Source of the DNA: Alphaproteobacteria bacterium UBA3439 | GTDB lineage: Bacteria; Pseudomonadota; Alphaproteobacteria; Puniceispirillales; Puniceispirillaceae | Assembly: GCA_002378605.1 (NCBI GenBank) | Contig: DFSK01000059.1 | Span: 8,090-18,052, forward strand | DNA length: 9,963 nt | Reading direction: 5' to 3' | Shown: positions 1 to 7,516 of the stretch, piece by piece | How the letters are laid out: each line of letters opens with the position of its first letter | How positions within the stretch are numbered: the stretch's first letter is position 1 | The notes under the pieces: model-generated | Database searches by the model: none | What the model saw: only the letters and a program-made list of their open reading frames with translations | Told to the model about the DNA's origin: nothing | Translations under genes and position numbers: made by a program

Positions 1-215
1 TCAATCGCAACAGCATCAACGCCATCGCTGATCTGGATCAGGCATAATTGGGGATAATAGGTGCGCTCGCGTAGAAATTCGGTATCAACCGCCAAAAATT
101 CGGCATTTTGATATTGCGTTAAGATGGCTTCTAGATCGTCATTTGTGGCGATAGGGGGTGCCGCCTTTGGCACATTTGCGTCATCGCTGCTCGCTTGGCT
201 GGCATGTCGTTTCAT
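1..215 (-). CDS. rnd: Ribonuclease D, N-terminal part (cut by window edge)
   Basis: RNase D is a 3'-5' exoribonuclease of the DEDD superfamily that trims the 3' ends of tRNA precursors and other small stable RNAs. Only the first 71 codons are in the window. Residues 40-62 carry the family's exonuclease motif I, FLAVDTEFLRERTYYPQL, with the metal-binding pair D44 and E46, followed by CLIQI. This resembles the start of E. coli RNase D, but with about 16 extra N-terminal residues. I chose the ATG at 215-213 because GAGG (plus strand 222-225) sits six bases upstream of it. A GTG at codon 15 has no comparable ribosome binding site. The gene is divergent from the eipB homologue. The other DEDD acidic residues and the HRDC domain lie outside the window, so an intact gene is assumed, not seen. 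Confidence 0.88.
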   Translation of the reverse strand, partial: MKRHASQASSDDANVPKAAPPIATNDDLEAILTQYQNAEFLAVDTEFLRERTYYPQLCLIQISDGVDAVAI

Positions 216-278
216 TAATTACCTCGCTTCGTCCCCGATGATATACGGTAAAAAGCGCGGTTCTGAAAGGCAAACCTA

Positions 279-307
279 TTGATTTCGTCTAATACCGCTC
301 TTAAATC
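279..307 (+). promoter_or_regulatory. Possible promoter for the eipB homologue
   Basis: TTGATT at 279-284 is followed, after 17 bases, by TAAATC at 302-307. The spacing fits sigma70, but the -10 element is a poor match (3 of 6). If it is real, transcription would start at or within a few bases of the ATG at 314, giving a nearly leaderless mRNA. That would agree with the lack of a visible Shine-Dalgarno sequence before the ATG. This is inference from spacing and weak motif matches. Confidence 0.25.
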
Positions 308-313
308 TAGATC

Positions 314-1141
314 ATGACAAATATTCAAAACCCATCTGAAAAGATCAAAAATGCCACAACAGCCCTATACATGCTGGTTGGGGCAATTGGCCTCGCCAAT
401 CAGGCCACTGCCGCAACGGTGACGCCGCATCGTGCATTTTATGAAATGCAGCTTGGCGTCGCTGACCAGAATTCCAATGTGCAGGCCGTGAGTGGCCGAT
501 CGGCATTTACGCTTGATCGTGATTGTGATGGATGGCGTTCTAATGAAGAATATCTTATTGAATTTGGTGGAAAAGAAGGCAGTCGTGACCGGATTTTGTC
601 GCGCTTTGAATCGTGGGAATCCGACAAAGGCGATATGTATAGTTTCGACATCAGCGAAAATAGCAGCTTTGAGCCGGCAAAAGATTTTGGCGGCTATGCC
701 GAGATAAAAACTGGCGGCGGGGATGCCTATTTTTCAATGGCTGATGAGGTGGCGGTGGCCTTGCCAGCCGATACCTATTTTCCGATGCGGCATTTGAATG
801 CGATTATTGATAGCGCCGAAAATGGCAAAACAATACTTGCCGCGTCGGTATTTACCGGTGCCAAGCCTGATGATGCGCTGTTATCGACCAATACGGTTAT
901 TGGTGGGTGGCGCGGTGAGGAGGCGACCATTCCGATGGGTGAATTTGACCAAGACGGCTATTGGCCCGTGCAAATTGCCTATTTCAAACCCGCAGCAACA
1001 GCGGCCGCACCTGAATATGAAATCCATTATTCGATGCAACCAAATGGCGTCATTCGTCGTTATGTCATTGATTATGGTGATTTCACCATCATTGCCAAAT
1101 TGCTAAAGCTGGAAAGTGTCGAAACGCCAACCTGTCCATAG
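314..1141 (+). CDS. eipB: EipB/DUF1849-family periplasmic envelope-integrity protein
   Basis: This is a 275-residue homologue of EipB (formerly DUF1849), an alphaproteobacterial periplasmic beta-spiral protein that in Brucella supports cell-envelope stability and stress resistance. A charged N-terminus, a hydrophobic segment (about residues 17-31) and ATA-A near residues 31-34 look like a signal peptide cut by signal peptidase I. The mature protein starts with the family-typical PHRAFYEMQL (38-47). The DCDGW motif (70-74) carries one cysteine, C71, and the only other cysteine is C274, next to the C-terminus. This matches the single conserved disulfide described for EipB. Length is close to the family norm. 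No ribosome binding site is evident before the ATG at 314. A later ATG at codon 20 would remove the charged N-region of the signal peptide, so 314 is preferred. The gene is the only plus-strand gene and is monocistronic in this window. Confidence 0.85.
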   Translation: MTNIQNPSEKIKNATTALYMLVGAIGLANQATAATVTPHRAFYEMQLGVADQNSNVQAVSGRSAFTLDRDCDGWRSNEEYLIEFGGKEGSRDRILSRFESWESDKGDMYSFDISENSSFEPAKDFGGYAEIKTGGGDAYFSMADEVAVALPADTYFPMRHLNAIIDSAENGKTILAASVFTGAKPDDALLSTNTVIGGWRGEEATIPMGEFDQDGYWPVQIAYFKPAATAAAPEYEIHYSMQPNGVIRRYVIDYGDFTIIAKLLKLESVETPTCP

Positions 1142-1168
1142 TTGTGATGGCGATCGACGGGATGAAGG

Positions 1169-2071
1169 CTAAATAGCTGGATCGGCGGCAAGGCAGGCTG
1201 CGCCTTTTGCCAGCGTAAATGCATCTTGATTGGCTCTCTGCAATTTCGTTTCATTGCGTTCAACAAGAAGATAGCCAGGCCATTTGCGCGGCACGTTCTG
1301 GTAAAGTCGGTCAAGACTGGCAAGGCGTCCACCAAGAATAATCACATCAGGATCAAACATATTAATGATCATCGCCGTGGTTCGGCCAATTCGGTCGTCT
1401 AATACCTGAAGAACGCTTGATGCGACCAAATCGCTGGCGTCGGCCGCAGCCGCGATCGCCTCGATATCAAGGCGTGTCTGGGTGATATTGTGATATTCGG
1501 TTTCCAGCCCACCAAGCGACAAAAAACAATCAAGGCATCCGGTGCGCCCGCACCAGCAATCGCGCCCATCAAGTTCGTGCGGCACCGGCCATGCAAGAGG
1601 GGTATGGCCCCATGCACCGACAATACGGTTGGCGCCGCGCCATAATTTTTGACCAAAGGTCACGCCGCCAAAAACATGATTATCGAGATAAAGCGCGCAA
1701 GCAACCGCACTATCTTTTGCTGCGCCAAAACGGCTTTCATAGAGGGCGAGGGCTTGTCCGGGGCTTGCTAGGGCGACAGCGCGCCCTAGGCTGGCTTGCA
1801 GATTTGCCTTTAAATCGGTGCCAGCAAAACATTTTAGGCCATCAGGCGGGCTTGGCTGGCCGATAAAGCCGCCTTGCGCGCTAACCGCGATGGATTGTGA
1901 CAGAGTGGGGTGCGCTTTGGCCGCGCTTGCGACTAAGGCGCCGCAAATTTCCAGCAAATTGGAAATCTTGTCATGGTCAAGGCTATGATTGTCTTGCCAA
2001 ACAAAATCACCGCCATCGTTCAGGATGGCGGCGTTTACAACGCTATTTTCAATCGATAGCCCTAAATACAT
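1169..2071 (-). CDS. ROK-family sugar-kinase homologue (Mak/fructokinase-like), probably catalytically inactive
   Basis: This 300-residue protein has the length and layout of ROK sugar kinases such as E. coli Mak. It keeps the ROK zinc site (H156 and CWCGRTGC, 172-179), the LWRGAN segment (143-148), GHTPLAW (155-161), and the late INMFDPDVIILGG and LDRLYQ stretches (236-258). The residues needed for catalysis look lost. The N-terminal phosphate motif DxGxTK reads as LSIENSVV (5-12). The NDAN motif with the general-base Asp aligns to SPGQ (103-106), putting Pro at the Asp position. The GTG loop is DNH (130-132). The sugar-binding GExGH is GAWGH (152-156). There is no N-terminal helix-turn-helix, so it is not an NagC/Mlc-type repressor. 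The frame is intact. A possible SD, AAGG, lies about eight bases before the ATG. It follows rpmG by 27 bp and is probably co-transcribed. Substrate and present role are unknown. Confidence 0.8.
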   Translation of the reverse strand: MYLGLSIENSVVNAAILNDGGDFVWQDNHSLDHDKISNLLEICGALVASAAKAHPTLSQSIAVSAQGGFIGQPSPPDGLKCFAGTDLKANLQASLGRAVALASPGQALALYESRFGAAKDSAVACALYLDNHVFGGVTFGQKLWRGANRIVGAWGHTPLAWPVPHELDGRDCWCGRTGCLDCFLSLGGLETEYHNITQTRLDIEAIAAAADASDLVASSVLQVLDDRIGRTTAMIINMFDPDVIILGGRLASLDRLYQNVPRKWPGYLLVERNETKLQRANQDAFTLAKGAACLAADPAI

Positions 2072-2098
2072 ATCCGGCCTTTTGGCCCGATTGTCAGG

Positions 2099-2266
2099 CT
2101 ATTTGATTTTTGATTCGCGAAAGATGACATGCTTGCGCGCGCGCGGGTCATACTTTTTCAGCTCGAGCTTTTCGGGCTTGGTGCGCGGGTTCTTTTTGGT
2201 CACATAAAAGTAACCCGTGTCAGCTGTGCTTACGAGTTTGATTTGCAGGGTCGCTGGCTTCGCCAT
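2099..2266 (-). CDS. rpmG: 50S ribosomal protein L33
   Basis: This small gene encodes 55 residues that match bacterial ribosomal protein L33 end to end, beginning [18 protein letters not shown], with [20 protein letters not shown] (19-38) and [17 protein letters not shown] (39-55). L33 is a small protein of the large ribosomal subunit near the E site. There are no cysteines, so this is the zinc-independent (C-minus) form and lacks the CxxC pairs of the zinc-binding paralogue. The start is well supported by TAGGAG (plus strand 2275-2280) eight bases before the ATG. The gene sits 93 bp downstream of rnr and 27 bp upstream of the ROK homologue, on the same strand. In many alphaproteobacteria, as I recall, one or two small genes lie between rnr and rpmG; here there are none. 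Confidence 0.95.
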   Translation of the reverse strand: MAKPATLQIKLVSTADTGYFYVTKKNPRTKPEKLELKKYDPRARKHVIFRESKIK

Positions 2267-2286
2267 GACACATACTCCTAAATTAG

Positions 2287-2304
2287 GGGTCTTCGGTTAG
2301 ACCC
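2287..2304 (-). terminator. Hairpin between rnr and rpmG (weak terminator or leader structure)
   Basis: A perfect 6-bp stem, GGGTCT/AGACCC with a 6-base loop, lies between the rnr stop and the rpmG ribosome binding site. On the transcribed strand it is followed by CTAATTTA and not a run of T, so it is not a classical rho-independent terminator. It could attenuate read-through or protect the processed rpmG mRNA. The stem is seen directly; its role is inferred. Confidence 0.3.
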
Positions 2305-2323
2305 GTCTTGTAAAACTGCGCGC

Positions 2324-2352
2324 AAACTGCGGTAAATCGCAACAAATGTCAA
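2324..2352 (-). promoter_or_regulatory. Possible promoter for rpmG
   Basis: On the minus strand a perfect -35 hexamer, TTGACA (plus strand 2347-2352), lies just downstream of the rnr stop codon. The sequence 17 bases further on is CAGTTT (2324-2329), which is a poor -10 match. A separate promoter for a ribosomal protein gene would make sense, but only the -35 element is convincing. Confidence 0.3.
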
Positions 2353-2359
2353 GCGTAGA

Positions 2360-4678
2360 TCATCGTCTTTTTCGTTTCGGCCCTTTGCCATGTCCTGATG
2401 CATTGCGGCCATTGGCCGCCTTTGATCTGGCACTGCGACCAGATGCGTTGGCGCCATGATTTTTTGCGTATTTTGCCGATTTGCGGCCAGATTTTTCGCT
2501 TTGTAGACCGCCTTCAACCCATTCCAAAAGAATGCCGCCCGATACTGGTGTAACCTCGGTCACTTTGACCCGCAAAGATAGTCCCATGACGAAACGCCAG
2601 CCATTATGCCGCCCTTCAAGCGATTGCGAGGCTTCATCATAGTCGTAATAATCGTCAGGAAGGCCGTTAAGCGGCAATAACCCGTCAGCGGCGCCATCTT
2701 CAAGCCGGATAAAAGCACCAAAACCGGTAATGGCGACAATTACGCCGTCGACCACCACGCCTAGCCGCGTTTCAAACAAGGCAGCGGCAAAGCGGTCAAT
2801 GGTTCGGCGTTCAGCCGCGGCTGCATTGGCTTCGGTTTCGGAAATATGCGTACAGATTTCAGCAATCTGATCAAGCGGCATGCCGTTTAAGCCGTCTTTC
2901 GGGCCAGATTTCCGGCCTGCGGCGGCATCAACAAGCGCACGATGGACAAGCAGATCAGCATAACGCCTGATCGGCGAGGTGAAATGTGCATAATTGCGAA
3001 GTGATAATCCGAAATGCCCTATATTATCAATGCTGTATACAGCCTTTGCCTGACTTCGCAATACCGCCTCATTCACGGTTAATGCATCAGGGGTATTTTC
3101 GGCAAGGGCCAGAATTTTGTTGAAATGATAGGGGCGAAGTACCTGTCCTGTGGTGAAATTGCCGCCAACAGATTCGGCAAGTTTGGTAAGGGTTGCCGCT
3201 TTTTTAGGGTCGGGCGTGTCATGAATGCGAAAGACGCATGGTTGGCGATTGGCAATCAGACTATCAGCCGCAGCGACATTGGCTGCAATCATGAAATCTT
3301 CGATCAAGCGTTGCGATTCGGTTTGCGATCGTTGGGAAATGGCAATGGCTTTGCCGGTTTCATCCATCACAACACGGCGTTCTTTGAGATTAAGCGCCAA
3401 GGGTTCGCGTTCTTGCCGGTCTTGATCAAGCGCCCGCCATGCACCAAACAATGCGTGAAGGCATCCGTGTGGCACATCGCAATCAGCCTCATCCATCACC
3501 CCATCAAAAACAGCCTGAACCTGATCATAGGTTAATCTGGCATGTGACCGGATCAAGGCGCGTTCAATGTGATGTGATTGGCGTTTGCCATCTTTATCGA
3601 TGTGAATTTCCGCCACCATTGCCGCACGGTCTTCATGCGGCCGCAGCGAGCATAGATCATTCGAAATCGCTTCGGGAAGCATTGGCACAACACGATCGGG
3701 AAGATAGACCGAATTACCGCGTTTGCGTGCTTCGCTATCAAGTGCGCTGTCGGGGCGGACGTAATGCGATACATCGGCGATGGCGACAAGAAGACGCCAA
3801 CCGCCATTTTCTGCTGGCTCGGCAAAAACCGCATCGTCAAAATCACGGGCATCGGCGCCGTCAATTGTCACCAGCGGATGATCGCGAAGGTCACGCCGGC
3901 CTTTAACGGGCGGGATCTTTAATCCCTGTGATTCGCTAATTGCTGCATCGGGGAATTGGTGCCTGATGTTAAATTCGGCAAGGGCAAGCGCGCTAAAAGC
4001 ACCAGGTGATCCCGCATTACCAAGATTGGTGATGACCCGCGCATTTTTGCCAATATAGCCACGCGAGGGCAGCAACTCAGCCTCGACCAAATCACCAGGA
4101 TGAAGGGTGATTTTATCATTTGCTGTTAAAACAAGACTGTCACGTTTGCCGCGATCGGCAGGTTGCAGGCGAAACCCTTTTCCGGCTGGAACAACAACGC
4201 CAAAAAGGCGTTTTTGCTGGCGGTCAAGAACGCGGATGATGCGTGCCTCATACAAGGCGGGGCCGACACGGGCAAGGCGGGCAAGCACCTGTTGGCCAAC
4301 AGCGGGCGCACGCCCTGCACGGCGGCTTAAAATAACGCGGATTTCGGGCTGGTTTTGATCATCATTTCCGGCCTGACGCGCCATGCCATCGCCATTGTCA
4401 TCAAACGCGGTGAGTTCAAGCACGGCGACTTCAGGCAAAGTGTCGGGGGCGGCAATGCCGCGGCGATCTCCGGCTAGAATCCCGCGTTCGGCCATATCGC
4501 GGAGCATACGGCGCATTGAGGCGCGTTGATCCTGCCCAATCTTAAAGGCACGGGTGATATCGCGAAGGCTGGGCGGGACAGCACAGCTGTTGATATAGTC
4601 AAGAACCGTTGCCTCATCGGGCAAAGCCACTTTTTCCGGCGCATTATCTGGGCGGGACTCACCCGGTTCATACGCCAT
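2360..4678 (-). CDS. rnr: Ribonuclease R
   Basis: RNase R is a processive 3'-5' exoribonuclease of the RNB (RNase II) family that degrades structured RNA and acts in rRNA and mRNA quality control. The 772-residue protein has the expected order. A winged-helix N-terminus (about 20-75) is followed by cold-shock-type OB regions (about 85-220). The RNB domain (about 260-590) has its metal-binding cluster D273, D279, D281 and D282 in IDGADARDFDDAV, and the signature HFTSPIRRYADLLVHR at 565-580. An S1 domain follows (about 636-720, GVVVDGVIVAITGFGAFI), then a basic, low-complexity tail (about 728-772) ending in PKRKRR. The ATG touches the topA stop codon (TAAATG), so the gene is probably translationally coupled to topA; only a weak AAGCGG precedes it. 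Length is within the family's usual range, and all key residues looked for are present. Confidence 0.97.
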   Translation of the reverse strand: MAYEPGESRPDNAPEKVALPDEATVLDYINSCAVPPSLRDITRAFKIGQDQRASMRRMLRDMAERGILAGDRRGIAAPDTLPEVAVLELTAFDDNGDGMARQAGNDDQNQPEIRVILSRRAGRAPAVGQQVLARLARVGPALYEARIIRVLDRQQKRLFGVVVPAGKGFRLQPADRGKRDSLVLTANDKITLHPGDLVEAELLPSRGYIGKNARVITNLGNAGSPGAFSALALAEFNIRHQFPDAAISESQGLKIPPVKGRRDLRDHPLVTIDGADARDFDDAVFAEPAENGGWRLLVAIADVSHYVRPDSALDSEARKRGNSVYLPDRVVPMLPEAISNDLCSLRPHEDRAAMVAEIHIDKDGKRQSHHIERALIRSHARLTYDQVQAVFDGVMDEADCDVPHGCLHALFGAWRALDQDRQEREPLALNLKERRVVMDETGKAIAISQRSQTESQRLIEDFMIAANVAAADSLIANRQPCVFRIHDTPDPKKAATLTKLAESVGGNFTTGQVLRPYHFNKILALAENTPDALTVNEAVLRSQAKAVYSIDNIGHFGLSLRNYAHFTSPIRRYADLLVHRALVDAAAGRKSGPKDGLNGMPLDQIAEICTHISETEANAAAAERRTIDRFAAALFETRLGVVVDGVIVAITGFGAFIRLEDGAADGLLPLNGLPDDYYDYDEASQSLEGRHNGWRFVMGLSLRVKVTEVTPVSGGILLEWVEGGLQSEKSGRKSAKYAKNHGANASGRSARSKAANGRNASGHGKGPKRKRR

Positions 4679-7351
4679 TTAGACCGCTTTCTGCTTTGTA
4701 GCGGCTTTTTTCGTTGCTGCTTTTTTGGTCGCTGTCTTTTTTGTGGCCGCTTTTTTGGCGGCGGTTTTTTTCGTTGCCGTTTTTTTCGCAGCAGCTTTCT
4801 TCTTTGGCGCGGCTTTCTTTGGTGTTGTCGGGCCTTTAGCTGCCTTAGCTGCCAGCAATTCTAGCGCTGTTTCAAGGCTGATATCAGCGATATCATGGGC
4901 TTTACCCAAAGTGGCACGAAGCTTGTTATGTTCGACATAGGGGCCAAACCGGCCCTTTTTGACATGAACTTCACCGCCGGATGGATGCGCGCCAAGCAAG
5001 CGACCTGCCTTTTTGGCAGCCTCAGCCAGAAGGTCAACAGCACGGTTAATGCCTATCTCAAGAACATCATCGTCAGGTGGTAGGCTGGTAAATTTACCCT
5101 GATATTTCAAATAGGGGCCAAACCGGCCAAGACCAGCCTGGATCATATCGCCAGTTTCTGGGTGCGGTTCAATATCGCGTGGCAGCGCCAGCAAGCCAAG
5201 TGCAGCTTCTAAATCCAGAGCAGACGCGCTTGTGCCTTTTGGCAAAGATGCACGTTTTGGTTTTTTGGCTTCAGGATCACCAATTTGAACATAGGGGCCA
5301 TATGGCCCGTTCCGCAAATAGACGGGAAGGCCGGAAACCGGATCAGGGCCAAGCTCTTTATCGGTCAATGGCGCCTCACCAGCAGCATTGTCATTCTGGC
5401 TTGTTAGCTGGCGGGTAAATTTACATTCAGGATAGTTTGAACACCCAACAAAGGCGCCAAATTTTCCAAGCTTTAGGCCAAGACGCCCATTGTCACAATT
5501 CGGGCAGCTTCGTTTTAACGCGCCGGTTTCATCAGCCTGAAAGAAATGCGGCCCCAATTCTTCGTCAAGAACATCAAGAACATTGGTGATTGTCAGATCT
5601 TTGGTGCCGTCAATGGCGGTTTTGAAATCGCCCCAGAAATGCGCTAGCAGCGTTTTCCAATCGAGATTTCCAGCCGAAACTTCGTCAAGTTGGGACTCAA
5701 GCTGGGCAGTGAAATCATATTCAACATAGCGATCAAAGAAATTACCAAGGAAAGTTGATACCAACCGCCCCCGATCTTCGGGAATGAACCGGCCTTTATC
5801 CTTGATGACATAATCACGGTTTTGCAAAACCTGAATGATCGACGCATAGGTGGATGGACGGCCAATGCCCAGCTCTTCCATTCGTTTGACGAGGCTGGCA
5901 TCGGTAAAGCGCGGTGGTGGCTGGGTGAAATGCTGTTCCGGCGTGACGCTAATGGTTGTGAGGTGATCGCCTTTGGCCATGCTTGGCAAAAGGGCGGTAT
6001 TATCTTCGCCATCACCATTGGCCTTGTCGGCATTGCCGTTGCCATTGTCTTGTGCGGCGTCTTTGCTTTCACGGTAAACCGACAAAAAGCCGTCAAAAAC
6101 CATCACCTGACCGCTGGCGCGTAATGTAACGCTGTTTGCCGCATCACCGATATCAATGCCGGTCTGGTCAAGCTCGGCCGATTGCATCTGGCTGGCGATG
6201 GCGCGTTTCCAGATCAGCTCATAAAGCCGCGACTGGTCATGATCAAGAAAGGCCCGCATTTCATCAGGATGGCGCGAAATTTCGGTTGGGCGGATCGCTT
6301 CATGCGCTTCTTGGGCATTTGCGGCCTTGGTTTTATAGATGCGCGGCGCATCTGGCAGGTAACGCTTGCCGAAACGTTGGTCAATATTCTGGCGGATCGA
6401 AGCAATAGCTTCGCCGCCCAGCTGAACACCGTCGGTTCGCATATAGGTGATCAGGCCAGTGGTTTCGCTGCCAATATTGATGCCTTCATATAGCTTTTGC
6501 GCGATTTGCATCGTGCGGCTTGCTGAAAAGCCGAGCTTGCGCGAGGCCTCTTGTTGAAGGGTTGATGTGGTAAAGGGCGGCTGCGGGTTGCGGCGTACGC
6601 GCTTGGTCTCGACCGATTGAACGGCAAGCTTAGCAGCTGAAATCGCCGTGACGGCTTGGGTGGCTTCGGCTTCGGATGTGATGCCGAGCTTGCCAAGCTT
6701 GGTGCCGTCCAAATGGGTCAGCCGCGCAGTGAAATTGTCACCAGTGGCAAGGCCAAGCGCCGCTTCAACGCTCCAATATTCTTGTGATTGAAAGGCTTCG
6801 ATCTCGGCTTCACGCTCGCAGACCAGCCGAAGTGCCACTGATTGCACGCGTCCAGCAGATTTTGATCCGGGCAATTTACGCCATAAAACGGGTGAAATTG
6901 AAAAGCCGACAAGATAGTCAAGCGCGCGTCGTGCCCGGTAGGCATCAATCAATTCAACATCCAGCTGACGCGGATTATCCATTGCGGCAAGAATGGCGGT
7001 TTTGGTGACCTCGTTAAAGACAACGCGTTCAACATCAACACCATTCAGATGCTTGGTATTTTTTAATTGTTCGAGAACATGCCAGCTAATGGCCTCGCCT
7101 TCGCGGTCAGGGTCAGTCGCAAGGATCAATTTGTCAGCGCCCTTAAGCGCGGCAATGATATCTTTTAGATGTTTTTCAGACCCGCTTGAAATCTGCCACT
7201 TCATCTCAAAGTCATTGTCAGGCAATACGGATCCGTCCTTGCTTGGCAGATCGCAAACATGACCGTAAGACGCAAGCACCTTATAGCCATCACCGAGGTA
7301 ACGGTTGATGGTCTTGGCCTTGGCTGGAGATTCGACAACGACGACTTTCAT
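4679..7351 (-). CDS. topA: DNA topoisomerase I (type IA)
   Basis: TopA relaxes negative supercoils by cutting one strand through a 5'-phosphotyrosine. Numbering from the ATG at 7351 (890 residues), the Toprim domain opens MKVVVVESPAKAKT with E7 and carries DPDREGEA at 80-87. The catalytic Tyr is Y303 in GLITYMRTDG. A four-cysteine zinc ribbon (C616, C619, C637, C643) is followed by C-terminal repeats typified by RNGPYGPYVQ, GRFGPYLKY and GRFGPYVEHN. The protein ends in a lysine/alanine/threonine tail from about 840. A GTG at 7354 is also in frame, but AGGGA (7358-7362) lies six bases from the ATG and only three from the GTG, so the ATG is preferred. An Asp/Asn/Gly-rich insert lies at about 430-452. 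It shares a strand with dprA upstream and abuts rnr downstream with no gap. Confidence 0.98.
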   Translation of the reverse strand: MKVVVVESPAKAKTINRYLGDGYKVLASYGHVCDLPSKDGSVLPDNDFEMKWQISSGSEKHLKDIIAALKGADKLILATDPDREGEAISWHVLEQLKNTKHLNGVDVERVVFNEVTKTAILAAMDNPRQLDVELIDAYRARRALDYLVGFSISPVLWRKLPGSKSAGRVQSVALRLVCEREAEIEAFQSQEYWSVEAALGLATGDNFTARLTHLDGTKLGKLGITSEAEATQAVTAISAAKLAVQSVETKRVRRNPQPPFTTSTLQQEASRKLGFSASRTMQIAQKLYEGINIGSETTGLITYMRTDGVQLGGEAIASIRQNIDQRFGKRYLPDAPRIYKTKAANAQEAHEAIRPTEISRHPDEMRAFLDHDQSRLYELIWKRAIASQMQSAELDQTGIDIGDAANSVTLRASGQVMVFDGFLSVYRESKDAAQDNGNGNADKANGDGEDNTALLPSMAKGDHLTTISVTPEQHFTQPPPRFTDASLVKRMEELGIGRPSTYASIIQVLQNRDYVIKDKGRFIPEDRGRLVSTFLGNFFDRYVEYDFTAQLESQLDEVSAGNLDWKTLLAHFWGDFKTAIDGTKDLTITNVLDVLDEELGPHFFQADETGALKRSCPNCDNGRLGLKLGKFGAFVGCSNYPECKFTRQLTSQNDNAAGEAPLTDKELGPDPVSGLPVYLRNGPYGPYVQIGDPEAKKPKRASLPKGTSASALDLEAALGLLALPRDIEPHPETGDMIQAGLGRFGPYLKYQGKFTSLPPDDDVLEIGINRAVDLLAEAAKKAGRLLGAHPSGGEVHVKKGRFGPYVEHNKLRATLGKAHDIADISLETALELLAAKAAKGPTTPKKAAPKKKAAAKKTATKKTAAKKAATKKTATKKAATKKAATKQKAV
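4682..4786 (-). repeat. Seven 15-bp tandem units encoding the KKxAx tail of TopA
   Basis: The last 35 codons of topA read as seven pentapeptide units of the form KK(A/T)A(T/A), the final unit being degenerate (KQKAV). In the DNA this is an imperfect 15-bp repeat, seen on the plus strand as T-rich runs separated by GC-rich GCNGC-like steps. Lysine-rich, histone-H1-like C-termini are common on TopA proteins of alphaproteobacteria and actinobacteria and are thought to bind DNA. Unit number is likely to vary between strains. Confidence 0.8.
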
Positions 7352-7381
7352 CACTTGTCCCTACTATATTGTGAAGGGCTT

Positions 7382-7410
7382 GCGATAAAGGCAAAAATTG
7401 ATTTTGTCAA
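7382..7410 (-). promoter_or_regulatory. Probable sigma70-type promoter of topA-rnr
   Basis: Read on the minus strand, TTGACA (plus 7405-7410) and TATCGC (plus 7382-7387) are separated by exactly 17 bases of A/T-rich sequence. This places a start near 7375 and a leader of about 24 bases before the topA ATG. The -35 is perfect and the -10 matches 3 of 6. It lies in the 165-bp gap between dprA and topA, the longest intergenic stretch in the minus-strand cluster. The rest of that gap shows no gene. Confidence 0.5.
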
Positions 7411-7516
7411 AATTTCTCGTGGATTTTTTGGAATTTAGCCTGTTTTAAGGGCAATTCAGCCTTTTGGCATGATTGGTTGGCTGCTGGTGATGGCCACTGT
7501 TTTTTAATCAGACCGT

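Noticed and set aside
1142..1168. Terminator between the convergent eipB and ROK genes
   Set aside because: No convincing stem or T-run is visible in the 27-bp gap.
2074..2088. GGCC-TTTT-GGCC palindrome in the rpmG to ROK gap
   Set aside because: The stem is only 4 bp with no T-run after it; it is too weak to call a terminator and overlaps the likely SD of the ROK gene.
3439..3906. Plus-strand open frame of 155 codons
   Set aside because: It lies wholly antisense to the RNB domain of rnr, has no recognisable family or ribosome binding site, and is explained by the codon bias of the real gene.
4725..4940. Plus-strand open frame with a hydrophobic, membrane-like repeat
   Set aside because: The Phe/Val/Ala pattern is simply the complement of the Lys/Ala/Thr repeat that ends topA.
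5644..6096. Minus-strand open frame of 150 codons in another frame
   Set aside because: It overlaps topA, whose frame carries clear conserved motifs throughout this stretch; the alternative has no recognisable similarity.
7352..7354. GTG as an alternative topA start
   Set aside because: The SD (AGGGA) is only three bases from this GTG but six from the next ATG, and MKVVVVESPAKAKT is the canonical TopA beginning.
7478..7505. Plus-strand hairpin (TGGC/GCCA) followed by six T, resembling a terminator
   Set aside because: The stem is only 4 bp, and no plus-strand gene lies upstream to be terminated; on the minus strand the T-run is on the wrong side.
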